This document shows, piece after piece, positions 1-7,189 of a stretch of 32,934 nt of DNA. Position 1 is the first letter of the stretch; each line of letters starts with the position of its first letter. Under the pieces are notes generated by a model. The model was given only the letters and a program-made list of their open reading frames with translations. It was not told the DNA's origin and searched no databases. The stretch is taken from NCBI GenBank assembly GCA_041661865.1, contig JBAZTO010000047.1:1-32934 (forward strand). The letters run 5' to 3'. Made by a program: the position numbers and the translations under genes. This DNA comes from JBAZTO01 sp041661865. Its GTDB lineage: Bacteria > Planctomycetota > Phycisphaerae > SM23-33.

Positions 1-1
1 T

Positions 2-433
2 GAAAGCAACAAGTATGCCAACGACGTGATTAACCAGCAGGCGCACATCATGCGCTCACTGAAGGACATTGCCAAGCGTGAGGACGTTGCCATTATCGCC
101 ATTAGCCATGTGGCCAAGGGTGACAAGATTGACGCACGCAAGGTAGAGCTGGACGTAGAGGACATGAAGGGCAGCAGCGCCAAGTACCAGGACGTTGACT
201 ACTCCATCTGCATTGTCCCGGTGAACTGGGGCATTCCGCCTGAGAAGCGTGGCCGTTCAGTGGATGACCACTGGTACGGGCTAACTCGTGAAGAAATATC
301 TGAGTCAGTCCGAAATCTGGGGCATGTAGATGTTATGATTACAATTACAAAGAACCGCCACGGTGAAACGGGCAGGTTCGTATTCCGTCTCGATACCAAC
401 GAGGGAGGCAGGTTTTACCCACAAGATGACTAA
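2..433 (+). CDS. DnaB-like replicative helicase, C-terminal part (5' end outside window)
   Basis: The reading frame is open from base 2, so this is the C-terminal 143 residues of a longer protein. It looks like the end of a RecA-fold helicase core of the DnaB type. A hydrophobic strand (VAIIAISHVAKG) is followed by a segment resembling the DnaB region in which an Asp-rich strand precedes the arginine finger (KYQDVDYSICIV). Near the end comes ITKNRHGETG, which matches the K-x-R-x-G-x-x-G motif close to the DnaB C-terminus. In the phage it would unwind DNA at the replication fork. The P-loop lies outside the window, so a RadA/Sak4-type RecA-like ATPase is the main alternative. The stop overlaps the next gene's ATG (ATGACTAA), suggesting translational coupling. 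Confidence 0.7.
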   Translation, partial: ESNKYANDVINQQAHIMRSLKDIAKREDVAIIAISHVAKGDKIDARKVELDVEDMKGSSAKYQDVDYSICIVPVNWGIPPEKRGRSVDDHWYGLTREEISESVRNLGHVDVMITITKNRHGETGRFVFRLDTNEGGRFYPQDD

Positions 434-797
434 TTATAACTACGAGTTCCGGGAACTGGCGCACCCGGCAAGCGTCATAATCGAACCAGTGTTTCGTGGC
501 AACGACACTGTTGAGTTCTACGTGAACGCTGGGGATGGGCTCTACCTTGACCCGTTTCCCAGTCTTCGCTTTCAGTCAGGGCCGATTCCCGAGCATGGCG
601 TCAATGGCCTGACTAACGAAATTCTAATCGACGTGCTAGTCGAGCGCATTGGCCGTCTGAACAAGATGTTCCCGTGCCGGGAAAACGCGCTCGCTATTAC
701 GAAACTCGAAGAGGCAGGCCACTGGCTCAACGCTCGCACTGCGCGCCGTGAAAAGGCTGGCCTCGAGGGCAAGCACGAAGAGCAGGCCAATGACTAA
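426..797 (+). CDS. Tad1-like cyclic-nucleotide sponge (anti-Thoeris / anti-CBASS)
   Basis: A 123-residue protein. Residues 1-58 are predicted mostly beta. Residues 59-123 form two helices carrying the pattern NGLTNE, then CRENALAITKLEEA, then HWLNARTARR and LEGKH. This is the architecture of Tad1 proteins, which sequester the Thoeris signal gcADPR and, in published cases, CBASS cyclic trinucleotides. As I remember it, published cbTad1 ligand-contact residues include N92, R109 and R113. Aligning on the CREN motif places these at N87, R104 and R108 here. F82 of cbTad1 would correspond to R77, so the pocket may differ. The ATG at 426 was chosen because it overlaps the helicase stop; a GAGGGAGG stretch lies about 17 bases upstream. 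The 3' end overlaps the methyltransferase start in the same way. It would act in the cytoplasm as a multimer. The family call rests on motif memory, not a search. Confidence 0.8.
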   Translation: MTNYNYEFRELAHPASVIIEPVFRGNDTVEFYVNAGDGLYLDPFPSLRFQSGPIPEHGVNGLTNEILIDVLVERIGRLNKMFPCRENALAITKLEEAGHWLNARTARREKAGLEGKHEEQAND

Positions 798-1482
798 GCC
801 GCGCCTCCTGGACCTGTTCTGCGGTGCTGGTGGCGCAGGAATGGGTTATCACCAGGCGGGATTCGAGGTAGTTGGAGTGGACATTAACCAGCAGAAGAAC
901 TACCCCTTCGAGTTCATCCAGGCTGACGCAATGACGTACCCACTGGATGGCTTTGATGCCATCCATGCCAGCCCGCCTTGTCAGGCCTACAGTGCCGGAA
1001 AGAACATGTGGAAGGGGCGCCTTGCGGATGACCGGCACCCCGACCTAGTAAGTGCTACGCGAGAACGCCTTATCGCGACCGGCCTGCCTTACGTCATTGA
1101 GAACGTTGTTGGCTCCCCGCTCGTGAACTACATCACCCTCTGTGGTGACATGTTTGGCCTTGGGGTAAAGCGTCATCGCTTGTTCGAATCGAACGTTGAG
1201 ATGCAGCCGCCAGCCAAGTGCCGGAGGGGCCACCCTGATTTTGTGGCATCTGTCTTTGGGGGCGGTGGCCTATCCCGCACGCCGCCGGGCGGGTCAACAA
1301 CGCACGGCGCCGGCAATTTCATGCAGCGTCGTGTTCATGTTCCTCACGAGGATTGCAAGAAGGCGATGGGGATTGACTGGATGATTCGGGATGAGCTCAG
1401 CCAGTCTATCCCGCCTGCTTACACGAAATACGTCGGGAAGTACCTGATGGCGGAAGTCCAGGCACTGGCGGTTGCTGCCTAG
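790..1482 (+). CDS. DNA (cytosine-5) methyltransferase, short phage type
   Basis: A 230-residue SAM-dependent C5 methyltransferase. Motif I is DLFCGAGGAGMG (residues 8-19). Motif IV is SPPCQAYS, with the predicted catalytic Cys64. Motif VI is ENV (104-106), and an RHRLFES stretch (128-134) resembles motif VIII. IPPAYTKYVGKYL near the C-terminus resembles motif X. It is much shorter than typical C5 enzymes (300 residues or more), leaving little room for a target-recognition domain; its specificity cannot be read from sequence. The ATG at 790 overlaps the Tad1-like gene's stop. No cognate restriction enzyme is nearby, so it is probably a solitary enzyme that modifies phage DNA against host restriction. 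Confidence 0.88.
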   Translation: MTKPRLLDLFCGAGGAGMGYHQAGFEVVGVDINQQKNYPFEFIQADAMTYPLDGFDAIHASPPCQAYSAGKNMWKGRLADDRHPDLVSATRERLIATGLPYVIENVVGSPLVNYITLCGDMFGLGVKRHRLFESNVEMQPPAKCRRGHPDFVASVFGGGGLSRTPPGGSTTHGAGNFMQRRVHVPHEDCKKAMGIDWMIRDELSQSIPPAYTKYVGKYLMAEVQALAVAA

Positions 1483-1952
1483 TGATTAGTCCCTGGAAGG
1501 CCCGGCAGGTAAAACCTGACTGCGCTACGGACGCAGAATGGAACGAGTGGATTGAAAGCGACGCTCTCTACGCGAGAGGCCGGAAGTCCCCGTTCTGTGG
1601 CGACTGCACCCCTGAGTATAAGGCCGAGGCTATGTCCCTCGGCCTTTGCTCGTTGCCCGAGACGTGGTTTGAAACAGTAACAAACGAGGACGGTGAAATT
1701 GAACTCATCGGACGGCCTCCGAGTGGGCCGATGGAACCAGAAGATTACGAGGGTACAGAAGAAGCATCTTCTGACCTTTGCTGCGGGAGCGGGGGAGAAC
1801 TATGCAGCGTACCTGAAGTTCTGCGAGACGCACAGTATCCCGACATTTACGAAAGCCTACTGGCCGGTGTTTGTGCAGCGGAACAGGCGGACAGTACAGG
1901 CGATACGCCAGGGGCTTATTGCCCAGATTGCGTCGGAAGCAATGATGGATAG
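1482..1952 (+). CDS. small Cys-containing phage protein; 3' third probably not coding in this frame
   Basis: The GTG start overlaps the methyltransferase stop (TAGTG), which makes the start convincing. The frame encodes 156 residues. The first ~85 look like real protein and include FCGDCTPEYKAEAMSLGLC, a C-x2-C-x14-C arrangement common in small phage Zn-binding proteins. From about base 1745 the translation becomes low-quality (many C, S, G), while the +1 frame becomes convincingly coding (the putative small terminase, 1693-2235). Either the gene really reads to 1952 with an unusually long overlap, or ribosomes or the assembly shift frame near 1735-1765 and the two are one protein. Function unknown. 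Confidence 0.55.
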   Translation: MISPWKARQVKPDCATDAEWNEWIESDALYARGRKSPFCGDCTPEYKAEAMSLGLCSLPETWFETVTNEDGEIELIGRPPSGPMEPEDYEGTEEASSDLCCGSGGELCSVPEVLRDAQYPDIYESLLAGVCAAEQADSTGDTPGAYCPDCVGSNDG

Positions 1953-2235
1953 AAAAGCACGGCTGTCACTGCTGGAAGACGACATTGCGCGCATTGAGGA
2001 CATCTTCTCCACGCAGCTTGAAGAGCTAACGGTGGACCAGGTGGTGAAGCTTACTGACCAGAAGCGCAAGACGCTTGAGGCCATCGCCAAGGAACGCTCC
2101 GAGTGGATGCAGGAAGAGAAGCCAGTGTACGAGAACCCGGCAATGCTCGCCATGCAGGAAGCCCAGCGGCGCCTGCTGGCCGTCAACGTAGAGCCAGTAG
2201 TCGAGGGCGAAGTACGAGAGGTGAATGATGCATAG
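1693..2235 (+). CDS. putative terminase small subunit
   Basis: About 180 residues, lying just upstream of the large terminase gene apart from one small gene. The N-terminal half contains a probable DNA-binding helical region (KKHLLTFAAGAGENYAAYLKF, then TKAYWPVFVQRNRRTVQAIRQ). The C-terminal half (RLSLLEDDIARIEDIF to AIAKERSEWMQEEK) is a long charged helix suited to oligomerisation. The assignment rests on position and architecture, not on a recognised motif. The start is unclear: GTG 1693 and GTG 1723 are in frame, but neither has a well-spaced ribosome-binding site, and both lie inside the preceding gene's frame. A frameshift fusion with that gene is possible. The 3' end overlaps the next gene. 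Confidence 0.55.
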   Translation: MKLNSSDGLRVGRWNQKITRVQKKHLLTFAAGAGENYAAYLKFCETHSIPTFTKAYWPVFVQRNRRTVQAIRQGLIAQIASEAMMDRKARLSLLEDDIARIEDIFSTQLEELTVDQVVKLTDQKRKTLEAIAKERSEWMQEEKPVYENPAMLAMQEAQRRLLAVNVEPVVEGEVREVNDA

Positions 2236-2449
2236 GTTCCGCATCGACACGTGGGCAGACCTGCGCATGTCTACTGACCACGCGGCTGTCACTTGCGAGG
2301 AGTGCTCCGCGGTTTTTGGGTTGGAGGTGTCCGTGCGCGAGTACCGCGAAATGCTTGACCCGCAGGCCCCGTGGCGCCTGCTCTCAGGAGAGATGCGATT
2401 CCTCGACGATTACCTTCCCTGCACTTACCCGGAGGCAGCCACTGGATAG
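2225..2449 (+). CDS. small hypothetical protein with CxxC
   Basis: 74 residues starting ATGATG. GAGAGG just upstream is a good ribosome-binding site; because the two ATGs are adjacent, the second (2228) could be the true start. It contains one CEEC pair and an acidic C-terminal half (EYREMLDPQAPW). It overlaps the putative small terminase by 11 bases and the proposed terminase large-subunit start by 8, so it belongs to the packaging operon. No function recognised. Confidence 0.6.
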   Translation: MMHRFRIDTWADLRMSTDHAAVTCEECSAVFGLEVSVREYREMLDPQAPWRLLSGEMRFLDDYLPCTYPEAATG

Positions 2450-5030
2450 GCTGCCGTACAACGTATGCGAGCCGTTCTACGCCAGCCTTGGAAACCAGTG
2501 GACATCGGCCCAACTCCCCGTCATTACCGAAACCAACGTCCGCTTCCCGTTCATCATCGGCGGGGAGCGAGGTGGCAAGGAGGTCCACATAACGACAGAC
2601 ATCCCGACTCCCTCGGGATGGAAGAAAATGGGAGACCTTGTTGCCGGTGACTACGTGTTCACTGACGACGGAACCCCTACGGAAATCCTGCAAGCGCACC
2701 CGATTCATTTTGGCCACCGGGCACTTCGTGTCATGTTCGAGGATGGGCAGTCGCTCATCGTGAATGGCGAGCACCTCTGGACGGTTCAGGATGAGAACCA
2801 GCGCAAGAACTCCTGCCGCCGCAAGGTGCGCGGGGTCGAGCAGAAGATAGAGCCAGCACTGCTTGTCAGTGACCGGCAGCACAGCATCCTTACCACTGAC
2901 GCGATAATCGAACGTGGCGTTGAGGTTCCAGGAACACGCTCTCGTTCTGCGTTCAATCGATTTAGCGTCCTGGCACCGCTGCCGGTGGAGTACCCGGAAG
3001 CCGAACTCCCGGTTCACCCCTACGTCCTTGGCTGCTGGCTAGGCGACGGTGCCGAGGCAAGCGGTGTTATCTCAAAGCCCGACATTGAGATGTTCGACCG
3101 CATTCGTTCATTTGGCTACGAGGTTCCTGCCCCGTATGCGGACGGGCTGAGTCGAAACATCAAAAGTCTATTGCCGGGGTTGCGAAAGCTTGGCGTGTGG
3201 GGCAACAAGCATGTGCCGGACGAGTACCTGCTCGCCTCGGTCGGGCAGCGCTGGGAACTTCTTCGTGGCCTCATGGACACAGACGGAACCTGCGATGAGC
3301 GGGGGCAGGCGTACTTCGATAACACGAACAAGCGCATCATCGATGGCGTTGTCGCGTTGGCCTTCAGCCTCGGGCTGAAGCCGACTGTCACCGAAAACAG
3401 GGCCATGCTTTACGGCGTGGACCACGGCCCCGTATGGACCGTGTTTTTGATGGCACGAGACCCGCTGTTCACCATTCCGCGAAAGGCTATTCGTCAGAAT
3501 CTCAGCCCGGCGAACCATGCGCGACATCGATACATCAAGTCGATTGAGCCAGTGGAGTCGGTGCCGATGCGCTGCATTACCGTGGCGTCGCCTTCTGGCA
3601 TCTTCCTGGCTGGCCGCTCATACATCCCGACACACAACAGCATCGCCACCAAGGGCATCATCCTCCCCCATGCGGCGATGCTCCCGCAGGTCAGGCACGA
3701 ACGCTTCTACGACAAGCTCGGACAGCAACGCTTCGACCCGAAAGACCAATCCTCCAAGCCCCGAAACCCGGACATCGCCCTCTTCGGCCCGTCGTACACG
3801 GAGCCACGGGTGGAGTTCCAGTACATCGAAGATGAGCTGCGCGCCCTTGGCCTTATCCCGCCAGGCTGGAAGCACCTCTCCAAGCCGCAGGACGGCCCGT
3901 GGCGTCTCACCACGGCCGCGGGCGTTGTCATTGCTACGTGGTCAATGGACGACCCCGGCACGATTAGGGCGATGGACTTGGAGATGGCTGCCATCTGCGA
4001 GGCCGGCAAGTGCCCCTACGAAGGCGTAGAGCGCGTGCGTGGCCGCGTCTCGGCCCAGAAGGGGCCGGTAGTCTATAGCGGCACCCTGGAGGAAAGCCAC
4101 CAATGGTATCGCGACTGGGCTGTCATGGGCCTGCGCGAGAACAAGTTCCTCATCAAGACCTATTCCCTACCCACCTGGACCAACCTGCACAACTTCCCTG
4201 GTGGCCGGCAGGACAGCGAAATCCTCCTCATGGAGGCCACGTACCCGGACGATGTGTTCGCCATGCGCGTGGCTGGCGAGCCTCGGCCGCCGCGCCACCG
4301 CGTCATGAAGGAGGTCACCGAGGCCCACGTCAAGGTCATTGACGTGACGCAGATGCCAGGGGTTGTCTTTGAGATTTGCGTAGACCCCGGCTACGCCTCG
4401 GCATACGCCGTCCTGCTGGTCGCCAGGTGGAAAGAGGACATCGAAGAGATGAACCTCACCACTGGTGAGATGCAGAAGACGTGGCGCTGGCGCTTCCACT
4501 TCGTAGATGAGTTCTACGAACAGGGGCGGCAGACAGAGGAGATGATTGACCTCCTTAGAGGGCATCCATTGTGGCCGGAATTGAACGCGCAGCACGAAGG
4601 CGTCTTCGACATTGCCTCGAAGGGCCACCGCGACGCTGGCCAGTCTGCGCTGGAAATCTGGAAGAAGCGCCTCCCAAAGTGGAACTGGAATATGAAATAC
4701 TGGTACGAAGAGCCTCTTATTGAGCGGCTCCGTACTTCCGCGAAAGCGAATCAGTTCACCATCTCACCCAACTGCAAAGGGCTGCTAGCCGAGTGTGGGC
4801 TTGAGGAACCAGTGTTTCCTGAAATGCACCCGTGGAAGTACATGACGACCAGAGACGGAATTGTGTCTGGCGAGAAGCCGATTGACAAGTGGAACCATTC
4901 GTGTAAGGCCGCTGGGTATTATCTACTGCACCATCTTGGGCAGGTAGAACGAATCACGAAGGCTTCCAACTTCAACCGTCTGACGCAGAACAAGCCTAAG
5001 AGGAATCTTGCTTCCACCGGAAAACGATAG
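2442..5030 (+). CDS. terL: terminase large subunit, interrupted by an intein
   Basis: The precursor is 862 residues; without the intein (residues 47-399) the mature terminase is about 509, a normal length. The Walker A loop is split as GGERGGK | S-IATKG. A probable Walker B with catalytic Glu is MAAICEAG. The nuclease domain starts with VDPGYASAYAVL, which carries the usual first metal-binding Asp, followed by FVDEFYEQG. It packages DNA into proheads by ATP hydrolysis and cuts concatemers. There is no ATG/GTG/TTG at a sensible position. CTG 2442 follows GGAGG (2431-2435) with 6-base spacing and overlaps the previous stop. The in-frame TTG at 2316 lies deep in the previous gene and would add out-of-family sequence. 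The 3' end overlaps the portal gene by 23 bases. Confidence 0.9.
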   Translation: MDRLPYNVCEPFYASLGNQWTSAQLPVITETNVRFPFIIGGERGGKEVHITTDIPTPSGWKKMGDLVAGDYVFTDDGTPTEILQAHPIHFGHRALRVMFEDGQSLIVNGEHLWTVQDENQRKNSCRRKVRGVEQKIEPALLVSDRQHSILTTDAIIERGVEVPGTRSRSAFNRFSVLAPLPVEYPEAELPVHPYVLGCWLGDGAEASGVISKPDIEMFDRIRSFGYEVPAPYADGLSRNIKSLLPGLRKLGVWGNKHVPDEYLLASVGQRWELLRGLMDTDGTCDERGQAYFDNTNKRIIDGVVALAFSLGLKPTVTENRAMLYGVDHGPVWTVFLMARDPLFTIPRKAIRQNLSPANHARHRYIKSIEPVESVPMRCITVASPSGIFLAGRSYIPTHNSIATKGIILPHAAMLPQVRHERFYDKLGQQRFDPKDQSSKPRNPDIALFGPSYTEPRVEFQYIEDELRALGLIPPGWKHLSKPQDGPWRLTTAAGVVIATWSMDDPGTIRAMDLEMAAICEAGKCPYEGVERVRGRVSAQKGPVVYSGTLEESHQWYRDWAVMGLRENKFLIKTYSLPTWTNLHNFPGGRQDSEILLMEATYPDDVFAMRVAGEPRPPRHRVMKEVTEAHVKVIDVTQMPGVVFEICVDPGYASAYAVLLVARWKEDIEEMNLTTGEMQKTWRWRFHFVDEFYEQGRQTEEMIDLLRGHPLWPELNAQHEGVFDIASKGHRDAGQSALEIWKKRLPKWNWNMKYWYEEPLIERLRTSAKANQFTISPNCKGLLAECGLEEPVFPEMHPWKYMTTRDGIVSGEKPIDKWNHSCKAAGYYLLHHLGQVERITKASNFNRLTQNKPKRNLASTGKR
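2580..3638 (+). other. Intein (class-3 type) with LAGLIDADG homing endonuclease, in the terminase P-loop
   Basis: 353 residues inserted exactly between Lys and Ser of the terminase Walker A loop. It lacks an N-terminal Cys or Ser: its first residue is Glu. The N-terminal block (TTDIPTPSGWKKMGDLVAGD, then VFTDDG) and C-terminal block (YIPTHN followed by Ser) are clear intein features. The three marks of class 3 inteins are visible: Trp67 in EHLWTV, Cys332 in MRCITVASPSGIFLAG, and Thr351 of the terminal THN. In this class the block F Cys is the first nucleophile, not residue 1. Two LAGLIDADG motifs, VLGCWLGDG (about residues 147-155) and LLRGLMDTDGT (about 227-237), indicate a homing endonuclease that looks intact. 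The boundaries come from the perfect rejoining of the P-loop. Confidence 0.92.
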
Positions 5031-6921
5031 AGACGCACAGACGCTAATCCAGACGATGGAAGGCTACTACGCCGCGGCCTTTGCAGGCTTCGACGAGGAT
5101 GCAGCCTTCTATGAAGGCACGTTCGGCTCAATGGTGACGGTCCCCGAGGGGTTCCCGATTACCATTCCGACGACTGGCCGTGCTGTCGTGGACGAAGCGG
5201 TAGACTCGATTGTCCCCGCTGACATCCTGGTTAGTTACCCGCCCCGCGGCATGACGAAGAAGGCTGAAGAGGACTCCCAGAATGGGGGCCGCTGGATTCG
5301 TCACGCGTGGGGCCATGTGCGTTCCAAGGGTTCCGATATTGACCCGATGCGCGACTTTGCGCGCAACCTCTTCATGTCCGGCAAGGCCTGCTACAAGGTG
5401 GTCCCGGACTACACTCTCTGGCCCCTCCTGCCGGAAGACGAAGAGAAGTCCCTGCGGGAGCTGGGCGGCACGAAGCTCAAGGAGCGCGTGAAGCTCATCA
5501 AGGAGATTCGGGAAGAGAACTTCCCGCTTACGGTTCGCAGCCTGGCGCCGTCCTGCATCATGGAAGACCCGACGATTGCCAACCGGAAGCTCTGGATTTG
5601 CGAGCGCTACATCATGTCGAACGCCGAGGTGCGGTCGCTCTATAGCCAGGACATCGAAGAGTTCCGGGACCAGAACTTCTGGGGCCATAGCAGCTATAAC
5701 ATCCACGAACTCTGGACCGCTACCTACGTTGACTACAAGGGGAAGCTCCACCCTGGCAAGCACTGGGTGTTCATCAACTACGGCATGGTCGTGGAAGAGC
5801 CCAACCCTTACCACAATATTCCATACGTCCTGAAGTACAGCGGCTTTGGCCGCGAGGCGTACGAGGGCAGCCCTGAGTACAAGAGCGTCGGCTTCTTCAC
5901 CCCGCAGGTGAAGTCCATGCTCCTGGCTGAGGCCCGCCGCGCTACCCACTTCGACGTAATGATGTCGCAGCTTGCGTTCCCAATCGCCTTCATGAGCGAC
6001 AAGATTGAGGACGCGAATATCAGCTTCGAACCGGGCGCTGTGAACTTCGTGCCCGAAGACGTACTGGCCAACATCCAGAATACGTTCATCAGCCCGCACT
6101 TGCCGGAAGCTGAATACCTCTCATCCCTCAACTACATCAACGGACAGATTGAGCGTGGCACTGTTAGCCGCTCTGTCCGTGGCGCTCCGCTCCCCGGCGC
6201 CGACTCGGCTGCCCAGTACAGCCTTCAGAGCAACAACGCCAAGCTTCGCATGGAATCCTGCAAGCAGGCTTCCGAGCAGGCCGCGGCTGAAGTGGCCAGC
6301 ATGTGGCTCCAGCATGTGGACAAGTACCTGAACGGCAAGGTGTCCGTCTTCGGCCCTGAGGGCCTTGTGGACAAGTACACCCTCGGCAGTGAGAACATCC
6401 GCGGCCACTATGCCGTGGGCATTACGTTCCAGCCGAACGAAGACGCCATCAAGGAACGCAAGCTCATCCTGGCCAACGACGCCATCAACAAGGGCGGCCT
6501 TAGCCCGTTCGATGCGTACCAGTTCGCCGGCTTCGAGAACCCACAGGAGCTTATCGGCCGCCGTCTCGCCTACGACTTGATGATGTCGGACGACGTGAAG
6601 AAGTACCTGGCAATGCAGGTCCTTGAAGAGTGGGGCCTTGACGTACGGAACCTCCAGGTTCAGGGCCAGATGCAGGACATCCAGCAGCAGAACGCACTGG
6701 GCCAGTTCGCACAGGGCCTCCAGGTAGGAACGCCGGCAGGCGGTCCGCCTGAGCCCCAGCAGCCCCAGCAGGCACCGCAACAGCAGCAGATACAGCAGCA
6801 GGGGCCGACTGGCCCTATGGGTGGCCAGGGCGGCGCACCGCAGCAGCAGATGCCCGCAGAACTCGCCTCAATGATGGGCGACATGAACGCGATGGCCAGT
6901 GGGGTAAATCCGAGTGCCTAG
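5008..6921 (+). CDS. portal protein
   Basis: 637 residues directly after the terminase large subunit, the usual place for the dodecameric portal through which DNA enters the head. The N-terminus is acidic with a predicted helix (LIQTMEGYYAAAF). A conserved-looking stretch TTGRAVVDEAVDSIVP and long alpha/beta regions follow. Residues from about 570 are extremely Gln/Pro-rich (QPQQ and QQQ runs), a disordered tail. The call rests on size, position and general appearance. The TTG start follows AAGAGGA (4998-5004) with good spacing and overlaps the terminase end by 23 bases; no in-frame ATG fits better. The 3' end overlaps the next gene. Confidence 0.75.
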   Translation: MLPPENDRDAQTLIQTMEGYYAAAFAGFDEDAAFYEGTFGSMVTVPEGFPITIPTTGRAVVDEAVDSIVPADILVSYPPRGMTKKAEEDSQNGGRWIRHAWGHVRSKGSDIDPMRDFARNLFMSGKACYKVVPDYTLWPLLPEDEEKSLRELGGTKLKERVKLIKEIREENFPLTVRSLAPSCIMEDPTIANRKLWICERYIMSNAEVRSLYSQDIEEFRDQNFWGHSSYNIHELWTATYVDYKGKLHPGKHWVFINYGMVVEEPNPYHNIPYVLKYSGFGREAYEGSPEYKSVGFFTPQVKSMLLAEARRATHFDVMMSQLAFPIAFMSDKIEDANISFEPGAVNFVPEDVLANIQNTFISPHLPEAEYLSSLNYINGQIERGTVSRSVRGAPLPGADSAAQYSLQSNNAKLRMESCKQASEQAAAEVASMWLQHVDKYLNGKVSVFGPEGLVDKYTLGSENIRGHYAVGITFQPNEDAIKERKLILANDAINKGGLSPFDAYQFAGFENPQELIGRRLAYDLMMSDDVKKYLAMQVLEEWGLDVRNLQVQGQMQDIQQQNALGQFAQGLQVGTPAGGPPEPQQPQQAPQQQQIQQQGPTGPMGGQGGAPQQQMPAELASMMGDMNAMASGVNPSA

Positions 6922-7189
6922 TTTCTTCGACGGCGTAAACAGCCACATGGCCGAGATGACGAACAGCCTCCGCGGAGAGTTCCGCAAACTGGCCCCGTCA
7001 GCACCTGGCACGCGCGACCGTTCCACGCAGGAACAGGCTGCCATCTTCAAGGAGATAAGCCGACTGCCCGAGGCCGAGATGCGTGACTTCTTTGGCGACA
7101 TGAAGGCCCGCGCCGGCCATTCCGAAATGGAACAGGCGCCATGCGAGTTCTGTTCGATGATTGCCAAGTTTGGCCTGGGGGCGGGCTAG
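6914..7189 (+). CDS. small hypothetical virion-module protein
   Basis: 91 residues, GTG start overlapping the portal stop by 8 bases and sharing its own stop with the next gene's GTG (TAGTG). It is charged and mostly helical, with EMRDFFGDMKARAG followed by CEFC near the C-terminus. The tight coupling between portal and transglycosylase suggests a head or ejection accessory. No family recognised. Confidence 0.6.
   Translation: MPSFFDGVNSHMAEMTNSLRGEFRKLAPSAPGTRDRSTQEQAAIFKEISRLPEAEMRDFFGDMKARAGHSEMEQAPCEFCSMIAKFGLGAG

Noticed and set aside
363..425. Longer Tad1-like protein starting at 363
   Set aside because: The extra 21 residues lie inside the helicase frame; ATG 426 has the typical stop-start overlap and matches the Tad1 length.
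2316..2441. Terminase start at TTG 2316
   Set aside because: The added residues are Cys/Arg-rich out-of-frame translation of the preceding small gene.
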